64,000 bases of DNA from Smallanthus sonchifolius (lineage: Eukaryota > Streptophyta > Magnoliopsida > Asterales > Asteraceae): positions 7,261,501-7,325,500 of the forward strand of contig CM042034.1 in assembly GCA_023525975.1 (NCBI GenBank). Direction: 5' to 3'. Under the pieces are notes generated by a model, which saw only the letters and a program-made list of their open reading frames with translations, did no database searches and was not told where the DNA came from. Shown piece after piece: positions 47,253-59,248 of this stretch (positions are counted from its first letter, which is position 1; each line of letters starts with the position of its first letter). Position numbers and translations under genes: made by a program.

Positions 47253-50200
47253 TTTGTAACATAACGGTGTCAATGTGTGAATTAAAGTATTTTTCTTCAA
47301 GTGGTTGAGGATTAGAGTTTCATAATAGACATTAGTATATATTTAGGAGTAAATTTAAAGGATGTGTAAGTGAGTCGTTCAAAAAACATGATTATATAGC
47401 TTTTTGTAATAATGTCTTATAATTAAAATAATAAGTATAAGTGTATATCAGATTTTCATTATTTTTTATTTAAAACTAGTTTTGTACTGAACGTTAGTCG
47501 AGACTCATGAGGGAAACAAGGGGTGGCGGAGCACCCCGAGGGTAAAAATCTTTTTGAGAACAAAGTGCCCTTTGAGGAAGACCTTCAGAAAACCCCTCTG
47601 ACTCGGGGAAAGGAATTCAAACCCATAAAATGTTAATACACATGTTTATTTGAAGAGTTAAAATAAAGATACCCTTTCTTTTAATTTTAATCAATGTATA
47701 TAGATCTAGTTGTTGGATAATAACTTAAAGTCCTAATAGTTAAATATCTAGTACTTTTATAGACTACTATTTTTTTTCTTTGAACATATAATCCTTATTT
47801 TAATAAACGATTTCAGAAAATGACATGTGTCATTATCATATTTTTTCTCATTAATTTTTTTTTTGATTTTTTTCTTACTTAATCATAATATTAAATTTGT
47901 CTAACCAAAACCTTTATTTATTATAGAGTATAGATACATAAATTTTAAAAGTAATTTAAAAATATTGGAATTATGATTAAGTAATTTAATATAATAGCTG
48001 ATAATATATCGTTGGAAATGATTGAGAATCAATTATCATTATTTTAGTAAGTTTTTTAAATGAAGGAAAAATAAAAGCCAAAAAAGAAGGGTTGGTGTTC
48101 TTATTTGATCAGTGAAGTATGAAACGTCGACGTTTGAGGAGGAAAGTTGACAGTAAGGTATTTGTTGGCAAAGGGAAATGGCAGACTGGCAGTGAGTGGG
48201 GCATTTTGCCTGTTTGGACAGGGTGGGAATGTTTATGTGTTGGTCATGCCTTCCATGTTCTCCTTCTGCAAGACCAACTTTATATCTATCCTCCTTAACT
48301 TTGTGGAGTAATAAATGGCGTGTAAATAAGTATTCTTTAATTTATTTATTTTTTATTAAATGAAAGTAAATAACATCTATAAAATAGGAAGGGTGTGTCA
48401 ATAACACCGTGTTTTAGCGTGAGAGGGAGGGCGTGGTGCCACCTCACCCCATCATAAGGCGTGAAACACCGCGTTAGGTGAAGGTGGGGGGGGAGAGGGT
48501 GAGAAGGGGGCTGTGGTGGTGGGGTAGGGGGAGGAAAGTAGAGGGAAGCCATAGTCAATAAGTTGGTCATCCACTCCTTACCATTACACACCTGGATGAA
48601 GGTGAGGGAAGGTATGGTCTACGTAACATTTACTTGACACTGAAAATCCACCACCTTCACCCTACCACTACACATAGTCTAAGGGGTGCGGTTTCCTCAT
48701 TCCGTATTATCCCCGCATCTCATATTAGAAATCCTCAACTTCCATTTTTTTTAAATGATGGAGATGGTCTTCACATTTTCCTCAAACTCACCATTGTCAA
48801 GTGTTAATATCTCATTGGTTTAAAAACAAAAAATAAAAAAAATGGTTTCAGGCTTGCTACGTGTCGATTTCTGCTGAATTTTAGATTTTTGTTTTTCGTA
48901 TCTTTCTCCTATTAAACAGTAATGATGTTAAATAATTAAATGTCTAAAAGTTATTCTAATATTTTATTAAAAATTACTAAATAATAAGAAATTTTTAATT
49001 ATATCTTATTTTAAAATACAATAATATTATTGTTAAATCTTTATTATTTATTATTTATAATTGTTAAATCTTTATAGAAACTTTTGTTTTATAAGGATTG
49101 ACCACCAAATCGGTAGATTTTTTTCAACATATTAACTGGAAATTGTTTCAACATATTAACTATATTATTTACATTGTAACTAATTCATGGTTCAAGTTAG
49201 TTGTATACTTGTATATTGTAACCATATGATTAAAAGTGTAACTAGAAGACTTGGAATCCAACATGTGGTGTGGGGAGGACCCATTTGTTACTTGTTGACT
49301 TCTATTTCCTTATCGCATGCCTTAGCTCTTCTTATCTAATTGACTGTTGACTTGTAGCTTTCATATGGGTGCATAGCAAAATACGTGTTGCAATATCTCT
49401 CCCTAAGTTCATAGACTGGATCTTGTGCTAAATTTGTTCCAAGTATTAACTCATATAGGCAAATATAGTTTGTAGTTAAAGTTAAGAAAGAGTTCTACTA
49501 CTTCTTTATTTTTACTTTGTGACACAAGGCTAGCATCTTCTTGAACCCAATTGTTTGACGGAGATACGTACCGTTAGAGAGAAGTATCAGGTTTCTCATC
49601 CACTATGTCAATGGTTTTAGCTACCACTGCTTTTAAAATTTTGTTATTCTAAACACCCTGTGAATGATTTATTCGGTTTCCTGTTTCTTGCATTTTGATC
49701 CATGCTGAGAGATTATAAAATGTATACAAACCATTGTATCGCTTCTTTTGTCAAATGATTCTATAAAATCCGTACACAAATCCCAACAACAAGAATATGA
49801 GTATTAGTGTACGTCACCAAGTTTACATCGCCTACGACGGGATACGATAGTTTACCTCTTCCTCGATAGAACGTTGTTATTTTTCAGGGAAGAGCCCAAA
49901 GGCTATCTCGCTAACCTCACTTTCAGTAGTTGAGATATATGTGACATCTTCAAAAGGCAAGGATAACGGTGTGATCATTATGTTTTCATAATACACCTTT
50001 CTTCAGATATCTCGATCATGTCAACATGGCTTCAAGCGAGGGACAAGTCAACCGTGTAGAATGATGTCTTACCGTCATTCCAAAAGACAAATATGTTACA
50101 TTCAAAGATCTCTGACTATAGTTTACCTTCTTATAGAGTCTGAATGCTCGCCCCCAACAAGCATATTATTACTTGTAATTGGAAGCATTTTCAACATATT

Positions 50201-52159
50201 TGTTATTAGTTAACTTTTATAGTTCACCCACTAACTTCATAAAAGTAATATAAATTTAATTTGATCTACTATAAATAAGTATAACTTATTGGTGTGGTAG
50301 GTCGAAAAGTAATGCGTTTGATGATTCCAAAGTTGATGCATAATTCGTGGTTTGGTATGAATTCTCATGCTACCACTTTGAGTGGCAATGAGGTTAATTA
50401 CATCATTGTTCCACTACATGACCAACGCTCATCGCCTTATGATTATAAGAATCTAAAATGTTTAGATTTTATTACTTTAATCTTCAAAACCAAGCGATAA
50501 TACTATTCAAATTAGGTATATTTTACTTCAAACTTTTTCTTCCTTCCTTGTATTCCACTGTCATTGTATAATTAATTGATTTTATAGATTAGTTAGCAAA
50601 CATCATAAAATAACAAATATATTTCTGATTTTTTCTTACAAAAGTCACTCAACAATTTTTGCACATAAAAATCAACATACTATATGTTTTTTGGCACAAA
50701 AGTTCCTCAACAAACTTTTACACGTAAAGTAAAAAACCAACATATTTTATTGTTTTTTCTTACAAAAGTCTCTCGATAACTATTTACCATAGCAAATAAA
50801 TTGACAGAATCAATACAAAGGAAATCGACCGACAAATCAAACATTCCATTTAGCAATTTCTAAGATTTGTCATTCAAAACCTTTGCATTTGGAAACTATT
50901 TCAAGTGTGTATTCTAGCCCAATATTATAAAAAAAGGCATAATATAAAATTTACAGCAAAATCGTTTAATAATATGCCAACAAGCCTAAAACATTTGAAA
51001 AATGATGTATGGAACTCATGTTATTAGAATCAATTTCATAACTTGTGTATTACCCCATCAAAACATTTAAAAGTGGGCGTTATGGAATTAGTTTAAAACT
51101 TGTAGTATGTATTTTAGCCCTAAAACAAAGCATTTAAAAGAGGGTCTCAAGAACTCATCTTATTGGCTTAACGTTCACAATCTACAATCGTGCAAAACCG
51201 ACACTAACTCTAGTGTCCATAAGATCTTATTGCGAGATAACTTCAGCGTAACAACAACTTGGAATACTCACGTCAAGCTTAAGTGGTATACGAGAGTCGT
51301 AAAAAAGTGTCGGGCATTGGGTTATCGAGAGAAAGTTCGGAATCGGATATCCAATTCAAAAGCCTTACATCCCTATTTATAGGCTGATTTCAACCCCTTA
51401 GGGGACCATTAAGAGATCAGTAGCGGTCCGCTACACCCGTGTGTCATAAGACACATTTTGGTAGCGATCCGCTGTCTATGCTACATGGCAATTCTTCAGG
51501 GTGAGTCATTGGACACGTGGCACAACATCTGCAGCGTATCACCATTGCCTAACCGAGGGTGAAGGAAGGAGTAGCGATCCGCTATCGGCCTTATTTCCCA
51601 ATTTCACTTTAAACCTTTGACTTTAACTTTGGATTATTTGCATAACAAACCCTCAACTTTATTTCTATACATTTACAGCAACCCTTGACTTTTGTGTTAT
51701 AACCTTTAAATTCCAAAATTATCGTTGATTATTTTAATTTACGTTGTTAAGAGGCGAACCATTGCTACACGTGCTCCGCCACTACATTATTGTAGGTATT
51801 GGTATTATCGGAACCCGTATCGGTATTCGTTTTTATGGTTTTCGACTACACGAACCAGTAATTTTTTTTATTTTTTCCTTTTTTTTATTAACGATGGTAC
51901 CGATACTCGCCACGAAGCACGGGTATAACCATCTAGTTAGAAATTATTTAGTAATTGCATATGAATTTTCCAATAGTTAATTCTCACTCAAAAGTATTCA
52001 ACGTCTACATAAAAATAACCAAAACCCTACAAAAAGGTTAAATATGTATAAAGTATAAAACACGTTTAACATGTATAATTTTAAAGAGTGTAAATAAAAT
52101 TCAATTTGCGTTAAAAAAATGAGCAAATTATAAATTACGTCATTTTTGTATTACCCATA
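47253..52159. other. Repeat-rich intergenic DNA
   Basis: No gene is supported. 48395-48690 holds a gtgagaggg/cacctcacc-type repeat with inverted words. 50940-51440 resembles an LTR fragment (ctatttatagg near 51375) without a partner. 51745-51910 repeats the ccgtatcggtattcg words seen at 8250-8310. Otherwise it is AT-rich spacer. Confidence 0.35.
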
Positions 52160-52520
52160 CTAGCTTATAACCCCGTGTTTACACACGGGGTGAAAAATAT
52201 CGATATATGTTACATATACGAATGATAGAAAACAAAATTCAAAATATGTAAAAATTAATATATAATTGGGTTTTGAAAATACGTTAATTATTATTTAATG
52301 GAATTTGACTTTCATTACTATTTGATTCAAAATAAAAATTACATAATTATATTTTAAAGTTTCTTATAATAAGTTTATTAATATAATTAATATTTTTTTA
52401 AATGTATATTATTATTAAGAGATGTGTATTTAACAAAAGAGAGACGGAAAAAAAATGATGAGAATGAATATGGAGGCGACACGTGACATGTAAAAACTCT
52501 TATTTATTATATGGTATAGA
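52160..52520 (-). mobile_element. Short non-autonomous Helitron, well preserved
   Basis: 361 bp on the minus strand. The 5' end is TCTATACCATATAATAAATA after host A. The 3' end is a perfect hairpin ccccgtgt-gtaa-acacgggg, then ttataagCTAG and host T. No target duplication and no ORF. This is the best-preserved member of the family in the window. Confidence 0.78.
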
Positions 52521-52552
52521 TTTCATAATACATTCTTTAACTAAGGAAATTA

Positions 52553-52880
52553 CAGAAAACGTCCTCTATGTTTAAATTTTTTTTGCACGTTACGTCTTTT
52601 TGACTAACGGACGTTAAATTTCACCGTTAAGTCAGATCATGTGACTTGCATGTGAGAGTGTTTTAGTCTTTTTACCCACAAAAACAAATTTAAAACACTC
52701 AACTTGTAAAAGTCCCACCTCTTCCCAGATCTAGGTACCTGAAATTGTGGGTAAAAATATCAAAACGCACTCACATGCAAAGCACGTAAACTGACTTAAC
52801 GATGAAATTTAACGGCTGTTAGTGTAAAGAACGTAACTTGTAAGATTTTTTAAACATAAATAATCTTTTTTATAATTTTC
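52553..52880. mobile_element. Foldback MULE-type MITE
   Basis: The left arm ggaaattacagaaaacgtcc ... cggacgttaaatttcaccgt is mirrored by the right arm gatgaaatttaacggctgtt ... gaacgtaac. Edges are approximate; same style as 6546-7007. Confidence 0.45.
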
Positions 52881-52964
52881 TTAATTAAAATGTGTATTCT
52901 AAAACAGGAGTAATAATTAAAGGAACTAATCTTGATTTGCTCAAGAAATATTCAACGTCTGACC

Positions 52965-52972
52965 CACGTGTC
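52965..52972. promoter_or_regulatory. G-box/ABRE upstream of the SIS-like gene
   Basis: CACGTGTC lies 92 bp before the start codon of the serine-rich gene, within cccacgtgtcc. It is a consensus bZIP (ABF) site. A role in salt/ABA response is inferred from the gene family. Confidence 0.45.
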
Positions 52973-53056
52973 CTGTTTCTCCTTCCTTTTGTCCTTGTAT
53001 TTATTTTGGCTCTTTCCTTTATCCTCTGTTTTCCTTTTCCCCCTACCAAACATTTA

Positions 53057-56000
53057 ATGGAAACCAACAATCAACCGCCTCCGCCACCTCCACCGCCGCT
53101 CCGCTATTCCTCCTCCGACTCGTCATTATCCGCCCACCTCTTTGGTGACAATGACTCACCACACTCGTCCGCCGGAATTTTCGCTTCAATCCTCCCTCCC
53201 CCGTCGACGGTATTTCACCCTTCTCTCTAATCTACCTGCCTTTAACATGATCTAGTTTTTATCCGTAATAACAGTTGTTAATTCGATCTGTGATGCCATT
53301 AATTGTGTTCGTGAAGCGGCATGTTAGTTATTGGAGATAACGAACCTCAATCGGCAATCATACGTGCCGTTAGGTTTTAGTTTCATCTTCATATCATGTT
53401 AAAGAAATTGAATCGTTTCTAGCGATTATATTGGTTCTGTTGTTATTGCATATCAATTATTTGTGTTTGTTTTTGTTGCCTTCATGGTTAATTAGCAAGT
53501 TGAATGGCAGTATCAGTTGTAGTTAAACCCTAGTATTTGTTTGCATGTTAAGTATTAAAATAAATTTAAGCCAACTTAACTTTAATGTTGTTATTCCTAA
53601 TTAGATCCTCTAATGAAACATAATAAATTTGATTCTGAAACTTTACATCTTTGTTGAGGTTGCTGTGAGAGCACTGGTTATTAGTGAATGGAAGTTACAA
53701 ATAGAAAACCGGTGTCGTGTTATAATTTTGATTTTGCGATGATCAGGGCACTGTGGACCACCTTGCAGCCACTGGATACCAGCATTCAACCATTGATACC
53801 GCATTCGAAGAGTATGGTCTGCTACATCATGGACTTGACCTTATGTTTTGGATATGAGTGTGATGATTTTGAGAATTGAAAAATCGATATAGGAGTTTGT
53901 TATGTGCATGTATATATACAAGTTTGAAACCAAACAAATTAAAGGAACTTGTTTCAAGATTCTTATATCAAATATGTGAGATAAATGCACATTAGAACCT
54001 AAAACTTTTGATGCTTTTACTTTACATACTGTATTAGGAAAGTATCTTGTTTTGATTGTTACACTTTGACAACTATAAAGTAGTATAATTTTGATTTTAG
54101 GTGTTTGCTTCTAATTTCTCGAAGGGATAATGGCATGTAATATCAACATAATTTCACAATGGTACTAATTAGTACCTTGCATTAAACAAAAATATCATGA
54201 TAGTGTGTAAACTATGTGTGCGTTAAAAGAACCAAGATTTTCTATTATGTGATGCTATTGTTGTCTCCTTGTCAATTCATGGTCAATAGGGATTCATTAT
54301 ATGATGGACATATCCAATGTTATTTGTTTCATCATTTTTGGGTTAAGGTGTTCCTTGTTCATCTGATTGTAACTATGAGTAGTGCATTATATGCAGTTTG
54401 CTAATTGGCAGGACTGGATTTCTTTTTCTTTTGTTTGATCTATCTTTTTCGTTATGTATTCGTTCTTCCGATCGTTTTTTAAAATATTGATGCGTGATTA
54501 CATAGAACAATCTTAAAATTCAGGAAGTTATCGTTCAATTATATTCTTTCAGATGGCAGGAAACTCCAGCTGTGTGGATAGCCAGGTCTGGTACACAGTT
54601 CATGGAACTTTAGGTTAGCTTCATAACTCTATTTCTCCAGTTCAATAGTTTGTGGATACTCTTAATGTTACATGCTTTCTCCATAATCAAATGAAACTTC
54701 CTATATATCATTAGATACATAGCTTGATGAAAATGGATAGCAATTCGTCAGATGGTAAAATATATCCACGAATGAGCAAAAATGGAATCTTACTACTTTA
54801 GTCATAATTATCATCAATCGTTGTAGTTATAAAATATATATTTTATAAAGGTAGCAAAATGGGTGGCTGGGCGGGTTGTGTAATTGGTTAAAATGGCTTC
54901 ATGTTGATGGGCGTCGAATCAGGTTGACCCAAAATATGTTTTGTTCAAAATATAATTTGTTTTTTTATCAGTATATACTGTGTCAAGTATGATTTACAAA
55001 AAAATGCAGTTTTATTAACAGTATAATTTTTTTGAACAAAATGGTTTAGAAGGTTTATGCATTAAGGGTATAGAGCGACTTTCATCCGTTCCCTTTTAAG
55101 CTATTTTTTATATATTTTACCTGTTTTAACCATTAGATATAGAACATAACCTCAACGAATCCGTTCATAAGTAAATTGGACGATATTGCCACCTCATATA
55201 TTTTATATTTCCGTTCTTTTTTTTTTATCTAATCTGGAGCAGCAGAGAATGTTGCTAAGAACACTGTAAATGCAAATAGTGGTGTAATGAACATGGAGAG
55301 AAGGTCAATCTTTCAAGAAAGAATAGAACCGTGTCCCCTAAGTTCATCAATTTACTATGGTGGACAAGAAGATATGTATGTCCGTTCTTCAACTGATCTC
55401 ACCTCCAAATCATACACTAAAGTGAGTCCAATATACATTCGTTTACCTTTCACCCAACCAAAACTTGACTGGTGAAATTTGACCAAAGTACCCCCACTGT
55501 TTCCTTTCTTTTAGTTTCTCATAGAAAAGAATTCAAAAGACGATCCTAACCATCTGCAGAGTGCTACTAGAGGAAACTGGTGGCAAGGTCAGTTCTAACC
55601 ATCCCTAAGTATATAAAAGTCATTCACTGTAGAGGTGGCAAACAGGTGGGTCGGATTGAGTAACGTGTCAAAACATGTTTTATTGGTACGGATCGGGTCG
55701 ACTCAGTTTGTACAAAATCTGTACATTTTTTTTAAATAATTAGCGTGTCAAGTATGTATACAAAAGCTATATTATTTCAGTAATAATATAACTTTTTGAA
55801 TAAAAGATTTAGGAGGTTTTATGCATTAAGAAAACACCTTGGCCACTTTACGCCCATTTTGCCCTTCTCCTTGTTAGTTAATTTGTTTGATTTTATATGT
55901 TTGATCCATTAGAGATAAAAAGATAAACATAAGTGACCTATTCATTAGTAAATGGGTCGACATTGCCACCTCTAATAAATTGTATATATCATTTTAGTTT

Positions 56001-56073
56001 GTGTATTGTGCTTAATTTTTTGTGTTGAAAAACTTGTTTACATCGCACTTGTGCAGGATCGCTTTACTATTGA
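53057..56073 (+). CDS. Serine-rich plant protein with C-terminal GNWWQGSLYY (SIS-like)
   Basis: Five exons: 53057-53209, 54553-54613, 55243-55421, 55515-55587 and 56057-56073 (stop TGA), 160 aa, all introns GT-AG. The start METNNQPPPPPPPP is chosen because it opens the conserved pattern. Layout: Pro run, then Ser-rich SSSDSSLSAHLFG (~20-32), GIFASILPPPST (~40-51), EPCPLSSSIYYGGQEDMYVR (~96-115), DDPNHLQSATRGNWWQGSLYY at the extreme end. This matches a plant-specific family that includes Arabidopsis SIS (salt-induced serine-rich); the molecular role is unknown. No membrane segment or enzyme motif. The last exon encodes only the end of G-S-L-Y-Y. Three hAT-type MITE copies or relics lie in introns 2 and 4 and just downstream. 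An AATAAA near 56855 may end the transcript. Confidence 0.88.
54846..55197. mobile_element. hAT-type MITE in SIS-like intron 2
   Basis: 352 bp. Ends taaaggtagcaaa and (inverted) atgaggtggcaa, with a perfect 8-bp target duplication atatttta (54838-54845, 55198-55205). Confidence 0.75.
55630..55974. mobile_element. hAT-type MITE in SIS-like intron 4
   Basis: 345 bp. Terminal repeats tagaggtggcaa and ttgccacctcta are perfect inverses. The flanking 8-mers attcactg/ataaattg match poorly. Closely related to the copy in intron 2, for example aaatgggtcgacattgcc versus aaattggacgatattgcc. Confidence 0.7.
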
Positions 56074-56265
56074 GATGTCGCTCCCCACTTCAATGATATC
56101 AAAGTGGATTCTCCACCTACTATTAAAGGCATCCATTTACTTTAAATACCTTTGTTAGAATAAATGACACATTTTTGCTAAAATAGTGTTCAGTAAATTC
56201 AGTGGTTGACCCGTTAACTTCAACACATAAGTTACCCAAAATGTCTTTTGTCTGTTAACTGGTTA

Positions 56266-56592
56266 TAGGGGAGGCAGTCTTGACTCATTTACTTAAGAAT
56301 GAGTCGAATTAGGCTGTGTTTGATCTGAAATGGGTAAAATTGGTCAAATTAATTTTATAGCTAAAGGATGAATGAGTCAAATGGGTTGAAAGACGCCGAG
56401 AGTATTTTTTAGTCATACAACCTCCTAAATTGTTTTTTGTTTCAAAGATTTAGATTATTACTATAATAATATTAATCTATAAAAAATGGGCCAAAAAACG
56501 TTTCCATATCTGCAGGTCAACCCAACCAGACTTGGCATATTTCATCTTTGACCAGTTTCAACCCATTACTCAACCTGCCCAACCCCTCCAAG
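56266..56592. mobile_element. Degenerate hAT-type MITE downstream of the SIS-like gene
   Basis: Left taggggaggcagtct and right ctgcccaacccctcca are inverse. The interior has gggttgaaag and tttcaaccc words of the same family. Confidence 0.5.
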
Positions 56593-57954
56593 AATTCTTC
56601 TGAATATTAGTTTATTTTATTTAAGTTGTATCCGAATGATTTGGATGGTAATCATGCAGGAAATTCATGGAGACCTGTAGCTGCAGTTTGAGGTTTATGT
56701 TGCATATGTGGAAGATGATATGATTATTTGTTCATCTCTCTTTTTTCTCTTTTTTTTCTCTGTAATGGTGGTGAGAGCTTGGTTTTATCGTCGTTCTCAT
56801 TTCCAACAGGCAACAACATATACTAGAAAAATGTACCGATGTTTTGCTCCCAGTAATAAAGTTTTATATGTACTTTTGGAGAAATGGCTGGAGTTCTAAT
56901 TGGTATACCTGAGGTTATTGCAATGCGATATTATACGATGTTAACCATGCAATTTGCTTCGGTTTTGGTTTGGGAAATTTTGATAACTGCTTTATTTATG
57001 GTACTACAGAAAAGAGATTACTCAAACCTGCTAGCTAGAAACTATAATTATGCATATACATATTCAAGAAGCAGAGTGAACATACTAAATTATACTTAAT
57101 TGTCAAAGACGATGTCACTAATAAACTAAATGAAAAATTTTAGATCTTTCTTGGAACATATCACTTCTGTATATCTGTAAGTTACCGGTCATTTCTGCAT
57201 ATCTTGATCACAGTCAAATGTCAGGGAGGTAAGATGGGTCAAATGTGTAAGAGGTTTTCAGGAGATTTATTCGGTGAAAAATTCCCAAAATAAACAATTT
57301 AATTTTCAATTTCCTTAAAACAAACAAACACTTTTCACTTCTCAAATCTAAACATCAAACTTTCGCTGAAACATTCTTCAGAGTTGCCGAATTCGCCGAC
57401 TTATGTGTCGTAATTTACAACTTACACGTGTACTTTTCGCCGGAACAATTACCAAACTCGGTGATTTCGTGAAAATTAAATTTGACGTGTAAGTTGTAAA
57501 ATGAGGCACGTAAGTCGGCGAATTCACTGACTCTAAAGAACGTTTTGTGAAATTTTGATGTTTATATTGGGGAAGTGGAAAAATCTTTGTTAGTTTTAAA
57601 GAAATTGAAAATTAAATTGTTTATTTTGAGAATTTTCCCTTTATTTTGAGAAATTAAATTGTTATTTTGAATTTTTTTTATTGTTCTAATGGGCCTTTGG
57701 TTAGTTTTATTTGTCGAGTGGGATACTGGTCTTAGTTGGTTATCGGTAGTGGTCTAGAGTTGTGTTTTGTTTCTTATTTTTACACATGCACTTTCTTTGA
57801 ATGATCAAGTGATTTTCAAGCAGTAAAACAAAACTCTCATCTGTATCAATTCGAAAATCACTAGGCTAATCAACACAGGCCACTTAATTTAATCTTATTG
57901 AAATCCTCATGACCAAGTACATTAAAAATAGCTAGAAATACACAACAATTAACC

Positions 57955-58389
57955 TTAACAAGCACCCGAAACCGCATCGGTACTATTGTTCGACGATTTC
58001 ACGATCACTCGAAAGAAGAAAAACCCTAAAGCATGACCCGAAACCGCAGCCAAAAACACCCCTACATTAAACGACATTATTGCCAACATCACCATGAACG
58101 CCAACCCGACCCGTAAAGTGTACACCAACGTTTGAGCCAGGCCCGAACTCGCATCATCCGATTTCGTCATTTTAAGATTACAATGAGCTAGCCATTCCAC
58201 CAAAAGAGCTAAAAAGAACACGAAAACAAGCGCCAACGCGTACATGCCCGTATTGGTCCCGGGCCAACCCTTAAAAAGAATCAAAGCGTCTTTCCCCCAA
58301 TAGAACGTCATGTGCATCATCATCATCTTCTTTCTCCGCGGCATCCCCATTGTGATGTTGCCGCCGTGAATCATAGGTGGTAGAGCCAT
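57955..58389 (-). CDS. COPT/Ctr-family copper transporter
   Basis: A single-exon gene of 144 aa, start ATG at 58387-58389, stop TAA at 57955-57957. COPT proteins form trimers that import Cu(I) across the plasma membrane (or export it from vacuoles, depending on the member). The N-terminus is Met/His-rich (MALPPMIHGGNITMG, then MMMMHMTFYWGKD), as expected for copper capture. Three membrane segments follow: about 50-64 (MYALALVFVFFLALL), about 90-115 with the MxxxM motif (MLAIM), and about 115-133 with GxxxG (GHALG) for trimer packing. Family landmark ILFKGWPG is present. The tail ends SGAC, with a single terminal Cys rather than the CxC of some members. Intronless structure and length are typical. 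The best subfamily assignment would need a tree. Confidence 0.95.
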   Translation of the reverse strand: MALPPMIHGGNITMGMPRRKKMMMMHMTFYWGKDALILFKGWPGTNTGMYALALVFVFFLALLVEWLAHCNLKMTKSDDASSGLAQTLVYTLRVGLAFMVMLAIMSFNVGVFLAAVSGHALGFFFFRVIVKSSNNSTDAVSGAC

Positions 58390-58475
58390 GATCGATCTAT
58401 CAATGATTACTCGTGTTTTTTGTTCCCCGAAACGTTGGTGTTTTTGATGTTTAAATAGTGATCACGGTAGACGTC

Positions 58476-58532
58476 GTACAATTGTATCGGCAATAGTTTG
58501 ATAGTACGATGTTGATTATTAAAATGTAGTAC
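58476..58532. promoter_or_regulatory. GTAC cluster upstream of the copper transporter
   Basis: Three GTAC cores (58476-58479, 58504-58507, 58529-58532) lie 87-143 bp upstream of the start codon. GTAC is the core bound by SPL7 at copper-response elements. A TATA-like tatatagg (minus strand, about 58600) lies further upstream. The motif is short, so this is suggestive only. Confidence 0.4.
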
Positions 58533-58619
58533 ATGGGTTACAATGGATTTGAGTCGTTAGTGCCGAGGATACCTCGATTGGTTACCATCATAACCCCTAT
58601 ATAAAAGGAGCAAGAAGTT

Positions 58620-59248
58620 ACAAAACACCCCCTTGTTCTTTGGGTGAATTGACGGAATGTTGTAACTTAATTATTACAAACACGTATTTTAGATAAAAGC
58701 GGGGTTGGTTTAAGAAAATGTAATTGAATCCTATTCACGCAATACTATATTGCTATACTAATATGATATAATAATATTAATATAATAAAATCAATAATAT
58801 AACACAATATTAAATTATTGTGTAATTTCTCAATACTACTGTAATTTTTTGTCTTAAAGTTGTATTTTATTTAAGTTTTAATACAAGCAAGCAAGTTAAT
58901 AGTTAGCGATCTTCTTATTTTACGAGAATACTTTAATTGGATTACACAAACCAACGTATAGGAAACCTAACACATTGATCATGGTCTGGGCTTGACAAAT
59001 ATCATTTTGAACAAAATTTATCCATAAAAATGTTAATTTGACCCCATTAACACAAGATTTAGATAAAAACAGAAACAAAAAGATCCAATTTAATAGGTTA
59101 TAACCAAAGTAGATAAAAGAAAATATAAACTCAGTTTGATATACTTTTTTTTGGAATATTGGTTTAACAAGTCCGACCAGTCTAAAATTCAGTTAATTCC
59201 ATAAATTCATAATTAAACTTAAAAATTATAAAAATAAAATAAAATTCC
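58620..59248. other. AT-rich intergenic DNA
   Basis: No gene is seen between the COPT promoter and the UGT pseudogene. Confidence 0.4.

Noticed and set aside
50940..51440. Possible solo LTR
   Set aside because: LTR-like composition but no defined TG...CA ends, TSD or partner.
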